From NCBI GenBank assembly GCA_030050125.1, contig JASIJN010000079.1, positions 1-5,904 on the forward strand: 5,904 bases of DNA, given 5' to 3'. The notes under the pieces are model-generated. The model searched no databases and had not been told where the DNA came from. It saw nothing but the letters and a program-made list of their open reading frames with translations. Shown here piece after piece: positions 1 through 3,811 of this stretch (positions are counted from its first letter, which is position 1; the number at the start of each line of letters is the position of its first letter). The DNA is from Streptosporangiaceae bacterium. GTDB lineage: Bacteria > Actinomycetota > Actinomycetes > Streptosporangiales > Streptosporangiaceae. Position numbers and translations under genes: made by a program.

Positions 1-26
1 CGCGCTCGTGACCCTGTGGCCGCGCT

Positions 27-86
27 CTACAGGCTGAACTCGTCGGAGCGGACGCCGTCGAGGAAGGCGAGCCACCCCGCTATTGC
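27..86 (-). pseudogene. 3' remnant of a DUF397-domain gene
   Basis: Read on the minus strand, the last codons before a TAG stop (27-29) give WLAFLDGVRSDEFSL. This closely resembles the C-terminus usual in DUF397 proteins of actinomycetes (pattern W-x-A-F-[LV]-x-G-V-R-x-G-E-F-[DS]-L). The rest of the family, with its WRKSS...CVE core and VRDSKDP segment, is not found: the next 90 bases were read in all three minus-strand frames without finding it, and the same frame further up runs into DNA that codes on the other strand. No plausible start codon lies close by. The best reading is therefore a tail fragment left after a deletion or rearrangement with a break around 87-135. DUF397 proteins are small and usually sit beside XRE-type regulators; no such partner is visible, though the window begins only 26 bases further left. 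The family call rests on about 15 residues seen by eye. Confidence 0.5.
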
Positions 87-135
87 CGCCGCTGAAGCTG
101 CAGCCAGTGCCTCCCTTCGCCGGCGAGGCTCCCGG

Positions 136-165
136 CTGACCCCGGGCCTGGGGGGCGCGTAGGCT
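136..165 (+). promoter_or_regulatory. candidate promoter for the acidic-protein gene (leaderless)
   Basis: CTGACC (136-141) and TAGGCT (160-165) are separated by 18 bases and fit the actinomycete housekeeping pattern TTGAC-N16-18-TAnnnT. The -10 hexamer ends 8 bases before the GTG at 174, so transcription would begin at or within a base or two of the start codon. No Shine-Dalgarno sequence lies at usable distance from that GTG (the nearest G-run is around 150-155), which agrees with a leaderless mRNA. Confidence 0.45.
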
Positions 166-173
166 GTCCGTCC

Positions 174-1346
174 GTGGACCTGGACGCGCAGGCGATCGTG
201 TCGATGGCCGGGCGGCCGGCCGGGGCCCTGACTCGCCGTGACGTGGCTCGCGCCCTGCTGGCGGTGCCCGCGGCGGACGCGCTCGCCGCGCTGCCTGGCC
301 TGCGCAGGCAGTTCCTGGCGGCGGGCAATCCCTTGTCGGCGGCGTTCTGGGACAGTGCCGCCGCGGTGCTGCAGAAGATCGCGGACGGCTCGGCCACGGT
401 GGGCGACGTGGAGAGGTGGCTCGAGGCAACCGGCACCGAGCCCGCCGGCATCATCGGGCTGCATGTATGGGACGACGAGGATGAGCGCAGTCCGCTGCAG
501 GCCGAGATGCACGGGCAGCTTGTCGCGCATCTCGAGCAGCTGCTCGCGACCGGCGTGACCGACCCGGATCGCCTTGTCGCCGCAGACCCCGAGGCGCTGG
601 CGGAGCATCGCCGGCTGCAGGAAGAGTGGATGATGTCGCCGCTGCCGGACGGGCGCATACCGATGTGGACCGTGACCGACGAGGCAGACGATGAGTTCCT
701 CGCCGAGTGGGACGCCGCCGAGGCCGAGGCGCGGGCCGAGTTGCGCACCGTCCTCGACGAGCTTCCCGGCCGGGACCTTCCCGAGGCCGACCTGAGCGCG
801 GCCTGCGACGTCCTGCGCTCCACCATGAATCGGCCCGGCTGGCCGCGCGAACTGCTCGCCGCCTGCGCCGGACTGGAGCCAGGGAGTTTGCCGGGCGACG
901 ACGCGGAACTGTGGCTCACGTTCGCGGCCGGCATCGTGACGCCCCAGGAGGAGTTGCAGGACGATGACGAGACCCGGGACGACCCCGACGGGATCGGCGA
1001 GCTGACCGATGACGAGCAGGCGATGGTCTCACTCTGCGCCCTCAACCACGGCGACTGGCTGGCCGCCATGTCGACGCTGGCCCGGGGCGGCCCGGGCACC
1101 CCGGCGGCGGCCGACGACCTCGCGCGGTATGTGAGCGACTACGACCCGGACGACGAGTACGACCCAGACGAGGACTACGACCCGGACGACATCGACGACG
1201 AGGCTGATGCCGTTGCCGGGATGTTCCTGCCCGCTGTGGGCCTCTGGCGGGTCCTGGGCGCCGTCGACGACACCGGCCGGCTCACGCGGCTCGGCTGGTG
1301 GGGCCTGCCCGAGGCGCTGCTGCGAGCCTGGACCCCCCGCCCGTAA
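174..1346 (+). CDS. uncharacterised acidic protein with DYDPDD repeats
   Basis: A 390-aa soluble protein with no signal peptide or membrane segment; I cannot assign a function. Residues 1-170 are mostly Ala/Leu-rich helix. Residues 175-215 are an Asp/Glu/Ala-rich stretch that could be coiled coil. Residues 322-339 contain three six-residue repeats (DYDPDD, EYDPDE, DYDPDD), followed by IDDEAD. The C-terminus (357-386) has LWRVLGAVDD, then GRLTRLGWWGLPEAL, which reads like a small winged-helix tail with a beta-turn. Similar tails occur in some actinomycete hypothetical proteins related to the pRiA4b ORF-3 group, but this resemblance is short and from memory. The GTG start is preferred because a promoter sits at leaderless distance; an in-frame ATG at 204 is the alternative and also lacks a good RBS. 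The gene converges on the FHA gene. Coding is supported by strong third-position GC and a continuous frame; the long Ser-rich ORF opposite is its shadow. Confidence 0.8.
   Translation: MDLDAQAIVSMAGRPAGALTRRDVARALLAVPAADALAALPGLRRQFLAAGNPLSAAFWDSAAAVLQKIADGSATVGDVERWLEATGTEPAGIIGLHVWDDEDERSPLQAEMHGQLVAHLEQLLATGVTDPDRLVAADPEALAEHRRLQEEWMMSPLPDGRIPMWTVTDEADDEFLAEWDAAEAEARAELRTVLDELPGRDLPEADLSAACDVLRSTMNRPGWPRELLAACAGLEPGSLPGDDAELWLTFAAGIVTPQEELQDDDETRDDPDGIGELTDDEQAMVSLCALNHGDWLAAMSTLARGGPGTPAAADDLARYVSDYDPDDEYDPDEDYDPDDIDDEADAVAGMFLPAVGLWRVLGAVDDTGRLTRLGWWGLPEALLRAWTPRP
1137..1190 (+). repeat. three 18-bp tandem repeats coding DYDPDD-type units
   Basis: Units at 1137-1154, 1155-1172 and 1173-1190. 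The first and third are identical at DNA level (GACTACGACCCGGACGAC). The middle one differs at three bases, two of which turn Asp into Glu at its first and last codons and one of which is silent. The repeat keeps the reading frame and gives a run of acidic residues with regularly spaced Tyr and Pro. Identity of units 1 and 3 points to recent expansion by slippage or unequal exchange. Confidence 0.85.
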
Positions 1347-1414
1347 CCAGGCTGCCCGGCACGAAGCCAGGCCGCACGACAGACGGCGCGTTCAGAATGA
1401 CGATGCTGGTGGCG

Positions 1415-1433
1415 GGCGTGCGCCGGGCACGCC
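1415..1433. terminator. hairpin between convergent genes, likely bidirectional terminator
   Basis: GGCGTGC (1415-1421) and GCACGCC (1427-1433) form a perfect 7-bp stem with loop GCCGG. It lies between the TAA at 1344-1346 and the minus-strand stop at 1442-1444, close to the FHA stop. There is no T-tract on either side, as is common for actinomycete terminators. The rest of 1347-1441 shows nothing else I can name. Confidence 0.5.
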
Positions 1434-1441
1434 TCAGGAAC

Positions 1442-1963
1442 TCAGTCGCCCTCGCGGCTATACAGGGCCGGGTCCTCCTGCTGCCGCGGCAGCAGCACCT
1501 CACCGGTCACGTCGGCGCCGAGGCGCACGGTGTCGCCGTCGGCCAGCCGCACGGCGGTCCCCGGCAGCACCCGGTCGCCGTTGACGAATGTCCCGTTTGT
1601 CGAGTTCTCGTCGCGGATGGTCGCGCGCCCGGCGTCGTCGACGGTGACCGTCGCGTGCCGCCTGGAAACGTTGTCGAAGTCGGCGAACGCCGCCGCCACC
1701 AGGGACTCGGCCGGGTCGCGCCCGAGCAGCAGCGAGGTACCGGCCGGCACCTCCACGTTGCCGGTATCGAAGGCCAGCCGCAGCACCGCCGACGAGATCG
1801 CGCCGCTCCGCTCCTCGCGCCTCAGGTACTCCTGCATGACGGTGGCGGGGGGCGGCGGGTCCTCGTCCGGGTGCCGGCGGGGCAGGTTGGCGCCGCAGGT
1901 GAAGCAGATGAGGTCGTCCGGCTTGACCTCGGCGTTGCACGCGGGGCAGGTCAGGGACACCAT
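1442..1963 (-). CDS. zinc-ribbon FHA-domain protein
   Basis: A 173-aa cytoplasmic protein. An N-terminal zinc ribbon has two CxxC pairs (C6/C9 and C20/C23). A Pro/acidic linker (residues 32-39) leads to ATVMQEYLRRE at 40-50, then a forkhead-associated domain at about 60-157. FHA domains bind phosphothreonine peptides. The binding residues are present: GRD at 81-83, SRRH at 100-103, and NSTNGT at 120-125 with FVNG next. The architecture (short N-terminal tail with a Thr, then a single FHA) recalls GarA/OdhI, which are switched when a Ser/Thr kinase phosphorylates an N-terminal Thr and the FHA folds back on it; T41 is a possible counterpart, which is inference. The start is firm: ATG at 1963 has GGAGG (1970-1974) with a 6-base spacer. 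It is transcribed away from the acyl-CoA dehydrogenase and converges on the acidic-protein gene. The partner kinase is not in the window. Confidence 0.9.
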   Translation of the reverse strand: MVSLTCPACNAEVKPDDLICFTCGANLPRRHPDEDPPPPATVMQEYLRREERSGAISSAVLRLAFDTGNVEVPAGTSLLLGRDPAESLVAAAFADFDNVSRRHATVTVDDAGRATIRDENSTNGTFVNGDRVLPGTAVRLADGDTVRLGADVTGEVLLPRQQEDPALYSREGD

Positions 1964-2035
1964 AGACGTCCTCCAGGACAGCTATCTCGTCTCGGCAACA
2001 GTCCGCACGCACGAGAGCGTAACCCGCGTCGCCAA

Positions 2036-2071
2036 TCCGGAGGTCACGGGGGCACTGCGCCCCCTTCCGGA
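2036..2071. promoter_or_regulatory. nested inverted repeat with TCCGGA arms
   Basis: GGGGGC (2048-2053) and GCCCCC (2059-2064) pair over a 5-base loop. They are flanked by two copies of the palindromic hexamer TCCGGA (2036-2041 and 2066-2071), exactly 30 bp apart, about three helical turns. On DNA this could be a paired operator; on RNA it could be a hairpin with an asymmetric internal loop. A TTTT at 2075-2078 follows on the plus strand, but no gene reads into it from the left. A binding protein cannot be named. Confidence 0.35.
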
Positions 2072-2117
2072 CGGTTTTGCTCCGGCCGCTCGCGTGGCGC
2101 GCCAGTAGCATCGCAGA

Positions 2118-2138
2118 CATCGGGGCATGCCGCCGATG
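2118..2138. promoter_or_regulatory. imperfect palindrome, candidate operator
   Basis: The left arm CATCGGGGCA is matched by the right arm TGCCGCCGATG, differing only by one extra G (2132). At the centre is the perfect 8-bp palindrome GGCATGCC (2124-2131). It ends six bases before the tandem repeat and 51 bases before the dehydrogenase ATG, a typical place for a repressor site such as those of TetR-type regulators of acyl-CoA metabolism. As RNA it would fold to an 8-bp bulged hairpin with a CATG loop. No regulator gene lies in the window. Confidence 0.4.
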
Positions 2139-2143
2139 AGGCA

Positions 2144-2185
2144 GTTATCTGCAAAGGGGCAGAGGTTATCTGCAAAGGGGCAGAG
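2144..2185 (+). repeat. perfect 21-bp tandem duplication carrying the RBS
   Basis: Two identical, directly adjacent 21-base units at 2144-2164 and 2165-2185. Each begins GTTATCTGC and ends GGGGCAGAG. Each contains AAAGGGG, a Shine-Dalgarno-like sequence; the second copy (2174-2180) is 9 bases from the dehydrogenase ATG at 2190 and is the likely working RBS, while the first copy is 30 bases away. Each unit can fold to a hairpin with stem TCTGC/GCAGA and loop AAAGGG. The GCAGA of unit 1 can instead pair with the TCTGC of unit 2, which leaves the second AAAGGGG outside the stem. Confidence 0.85.
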
Positions 2186-2189
2186 ATAG

Positions 2190-3347
2190 ATGATCAGCTA
2201 CCGGCTCGACGACGAGCATGAGGAGCTCCGCCAGACCGTGGCGGAGTTCGCGCGGGACGTGGTGGCGCCGGTAATCGGTGACTACTACGAGCGCCGCGAG
2301 TTCCCGTACGAGATCATCGCGCGGATGGGCAAGCTCGGCCTGTTCGGCCTGCCGTTTCCCGAGGAGTACGGCGGGATGGGCGGCGACTACTTCGCGCTCT
2401 GCCTCGCGCTGCACGAACTGGGCCGGGTCGACTCGTCGGTGGCCATAACGCTCGAGGCGGCCGTGGCGCTGGGCGCGATGCCCATCTACCGGTTCGGCAA
2501 CGCGGAGCAGCGCGCCACGTGGCTGCCCGACCTGTGCCGGGGGGAGCGGCTGGCCGCGTTCGGCCTGACCGAGCCGGGCGGCGGGTCGGACATTCCCGGC
2601 GGAATGCGGACGACCGCCCGGCTCGAGGACGGGGAATGGGTCATCGACGGATCCAAGGCCTTCATCACCAACGCCGGGACCACGATCACGTCGCTGGTCA
2701 CGGCGCTCGCGATCACCGGGAGCTGCGACGGCCGCCGGGAGATCTCCGCGATCATCGTGCCGGCGGGCACCCCCGGGCTCGCGGTCGGCTCGGAGTACTC
2801 GAAGGTCGGCTGGTGCGCCTCGGACACCAGGGAGCTTGCGTTCTCCGGGTGCCGGGTGCCGGAGGCCAACCTGCTCGGCGAGCGGGGCCGCGGCTACGCC
2901 CAGTTCCTGCAGACCCTGGACGAGGGCCGGGTGGCTCTCGCGGCGCTGGCGGCCGGGCTGGCCCAGGGCTGCGTCGACGAGTGCCTGCCGTACGTGGGGG
3001 AGCGCACGGCGTTCGGCCAGCCGCTCGGCCACTATCAGGACATCCAGTTCAAGCTGGCCGACATGGAGGCCAGGGCGCACGGGGCGCGGATCGGCTGGTA
3101 CGACGCGGCGGCCCGGCTGCAGGCGGGGGAGCCGTTCAAGAAGCAGGCCGCGATCGCGAAGCTCACCGCGTCGAACGCCGCGATGGACAACGCCAGGGAC
3201 GCGACCCAGATCTTCGGGGGCTACGGGTTCATGAACGAGTTCCCCGTGGCCCGGTTCTACCGCGACGCCAAGGTGCTCGAGATCGGCGAGGGCACGTCGG
3301 AGGTGCAGCGGATGATCATTGCCCGTCAGCTGGGGCTGGTCAAGTGA
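2190..3347 (+). CDS. acyl-CoA dehydrogenase (short/branched-chain type)
   Basis: A 385-aa FAD flavoenzyme, the usual length for soluble acyl-CoA dehydrogenases. It oxidises an acyl-CoA to the trans-2-enoyl-CoA and passes electrons to ETF in beta-oxidation or branched-chain amino acid breakdown. The N-terminal helical domain covers about 1-120. The first family signature is GLTEPGGGSD (125-134), with a Gly where many members have Ala. The middle beta domain follows, then the C-terminal helical domain with QIFGGYGFMNE (340-350) and YRDAK (357-361). The catalytic base is predicted to be E367 in IGEGTSE, the place used by short- and medium-chain, butyryl and glutaryl enzymes rather than the isovaleryl position. 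The exact substrate cannot be told. ATG 2190 is firm: an in-frame TAG directly precedes it and AAAGGGG sits 9 bases upstream. No ETF, enoyl-CoA hydratase or carboxylase neighbours are visible, so the gene seems monocistronic, controlled from the divergent region. Confidence 0.96.
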   Translation: MISYRLDDEHEELRQTVAEFARDVVAPVIGDYYERREFPYEIIARMGKLGLFGLPFPEEYGGMGGDYFALCLALHELGRVDSSVAITLEAAVALGAMPIYRFGNAEQRATWLPDLCRGERLAAFGLTEPGGGSDIPGGMRTTARLEDGEWVIDGSKAFITNAGTTITSLVTALAITGSCDGRREISAIIVPAGTPGLAVGSEYSKVGWCASDTRELAFSGCRVPEANLLGERGRGYAQFLQTLDEGRVALAALAAGLAQGCVDECLPYVGERTAFGQPLGHYQDIQFKLADMEARAHGARIGWYDAAARLQAGEPFKKQAAIAKLTASNAAMDNARDATQIFGGYGFMNEFPVARFYRDAKVLEIGEGTSEVQRMIIARQLGLVK

Positions 3348-3378
3348 CCATTACGCCCCGACTGTGCTGAAGAAAAGC

Positions 3379-3427
3379 CCGCCAGGCGGCATTGGGTCCG
3401 GGGCCAGGCCCCGCCCGCGGTCGCGGG
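3379..3427 (+). terminator. cluster of three hairpins after the dehydrogenase
   Basis: Three short perfect stems follow the dehydrogenase stop: CCGC/GCGG with loop CAG (3379-3389), CGGGGC/GCCCCG with loop CAG (3399-3413), and CCCGC/GCGGG with loop GGTC (3414-3427). None has a T-tract. Their place, just before the tRNA, fits transcription termination in the T-less actinomycete style. In DNA this GC-rich some hairpins arise by chance. Confidence 0.4.
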
Positions 3428-3433
3428 GTCTGC

Positions 3434-3439
3434 TGTAAT
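3434..3439 (+). promoter_or_regulatory. possible -10 element of the tRNA gene
   Basis: TGTAAT differs from TATAAT at one base and lies 19 bases before the tRNA, a normal distance for a short 5' leader removed by RNase P. No recognisable -35 element is found at the expected 16-18 base spacing; that stretch is the hairpin DNA. The tRNA could instead be read from further upstream. Confidence 0.25.
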
Positions 3440-3458
3440 GGGCACGCGGACCGTGAAA

Positions 3459-3535
3459 GGGGCGGTAGCTCAGCCGGTCAGAGCAGCGGACTCATAATCC
3501 GCCGGTCGTGGGTTCGAGCCCCACCCGCCCCACCA
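3459..3535 (+). tRNA. tRNA with anticodon CAT (Met elongator, or Ile2)
   Basis: A complete cloverleaf with every stem perfectly paired: acceptor GGGGCGG (3459-3465) with CCGCCCC (3525-3531), D stem GCTC/GAGC (3468-3471, 3481-3484), anticodon stem GCGGA/TCCGC (3486-3490, 3498-3502), and T stem GTGGG/CCCAC (3508-3512, 3520-3524). The loop CTCATAA places CAT at 3493-3495. The variable loop is 5 bases, the T loop is TTCGAGC, the discriminator is A (3532), and CCA is encoded (3533-3535). The normal elongator features (paired first base, A-rich 3' side of the loop) exclude initiator tRNA-fMet. CAT-anticodon elongator tRNAs are either Met or the lysidine-modified Ile that reads AUA. Sequence alone does not settle this; Met is the default call. 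Confidence 0.96.
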
Positions 3536-3718
3536 GGACCACTCGTGTTGTCGCAGGTGGCAGGGGGTTCGCGGGGAGGCAGCCGGGCCGGGTTGATGTA
3601 GCGGATTGTCGAACGAAACCCGGCCGGCAATGATTACATGTCCTTACCCGTTCTGTAAGGCTAGGGTTGCTCTTAGCTCCCCTGTGCCGTAGCAGCCGCC
3701 ACTGGGAAGGGGGGACGG
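3536..3718. other. non-coding region between tRNA and kinase leader
   Basis: No gene is supported here. It holds a long bulged inverted repeat (3582-3628), a perfect small hairpin CCTTAC/GTAAGG with loop CCGTTCT (3642-3660), and an adjoining weaker hairpin (3661-3676). It is less GC-rich than its neighbours around 3594-3680, as expected of a promoter region. Weak promoter candidates are TTGTCG (3607-3612) with TGATTA (3631-3636), or TAGGGT (3662-3667) alone; neither is convincing. It should contain the promoter of the kinase operon. Confidence 0.5.
3582..3628 (+). terminator. 12-bp bulged inverted repeat downstream of the tRNA
   Basis: GGCCGGGTT (3586-3594) pairs perfectly with AACCCGGCC (3617-3625). 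Beyond one bulged G (3585), GCC (3582-3584) pairs with GGC (3626-3628), giving 12 bp over a 22-base loop. It begins 47 bases after the tRNA CCA and has no T-tract. It may terminate the tRNA transcript, or be a DNA dyad controlling the downstream operon. Confidence 0.4.
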
Positions 3719-3811
3719 ATGCCGTCCGGCTCGTTGCCTGGCATGCCAGCATGTATTCCGAAGGCTTCCGGCCCGGGCGAGGTGAGGGCGCAGTGCCGAA
3801 AGGACCGATGA
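3719..3811 (+). CDS. possible 30-codon leader peptide upstream of the kinase
   Basis: ATG at 3719 is preceded by a purine-rich stretch GAAGGGGGGACGG (3706-3718), the strongest RBS-like sequence in this area. The frame runs 30 codons (MPSGSLPGMPACIPK at the N-terminus, two Cys in total) to a TGA at 3809-3811. That stop overlaps the kinase ATG at 3808 as ATGA, the classic arrangement for translational coupling. The peptide has no recognisable domain, signal peptide or amino-acid run of the attenuation type. Codon third positions are mixed rather than strongly GC, so protein-level selection is not evident. It could be a real small leader, or chance, if the kinase starts at GTG 3793 or ATG 3751. 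Confidence 0.3.
   Translation: MPSGSLPGMPACIPKASGPGEVRAQCRKDR

Larger units (their letters stand above)
1964..2189. promoter_or_regulatory. divergent intergenic region, FHA gene / acyl-CoA dehydrogenase
   Basis: These 226 bases hold the promoters of both divergent genes. I could not identify a convincing -35/-10 pair. A weak minus-strand -10 candidate, TACGCT, is at 2021-2016, and a plus-strand TAnnnT match, TAGCAT, is at 2106-2111, neither with a well-spaced -35. Instead the region is unusually rich in symmetry: a large dyad at 2036-2071, a 21-bp imperfect palindrome at 2118-2138 and a tandem duplication at 2144-2185, each listed separately. The TCCGG core recurs at 2036, 2066 and 2081, i.e. 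at 30- and 15-base intervals. Confidence 0.5.

Noticed and set aside
80..1099. Long minus-strand ORF opposite the acidic-protein gene
   Set aside because: Its product is dominated by Ser, Arg and Ala with no domain, as expected from the antisense of an Asp/Glu/Ala-rich GC-biased gene.
2048..2078. Rho-independent terminator (GC stem followed by TTTT)
   Set aside because: It lies between divergent genes, so no plus-strand transcript is known to enter it; the T-run is also 10 bases after the inner stem.
2144..2185. Start of a CRISPR array
   Set aside because: The two units touch each other with no spacer, and there are only two; it is a simple tandem duplication.
1298..2221. Plus-strand ORF antisense to the FHA gene and running through the intergenic region
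   Set aside because: The opposite strand encodes a clear zinc ribbon and FHA domain with a good RBS; this frame shows only Arg/Gly/Pro-rich shadow sequence.
2166..3080. Minus-strand ORF opposite the acyl-CoA dehydrogenase
   Set aside because: The plus strand has both family signatures and the catalytic Glu; the antisense product has no recognisable motif.
3515..3535. tRNA 3' end as an integration (att) site
   Set aside because: I saw no second copy of the tRNA 3' end in the window and no integrase or other mobile gene.
3392..3601. Plus-strand 69-aa ORF across the tRNA
   Set aside because: It reads straight through a perfect tRNA cloverleaf and has no plausible RBS or domain.
3492..3752. 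Minus-strand ORF whose product ends in RVGLEPTTGGL
   Set aside because: This ending is the well-known false translation of the reverse strand of a tRNA gene; the ORF overlaps the tRNA.
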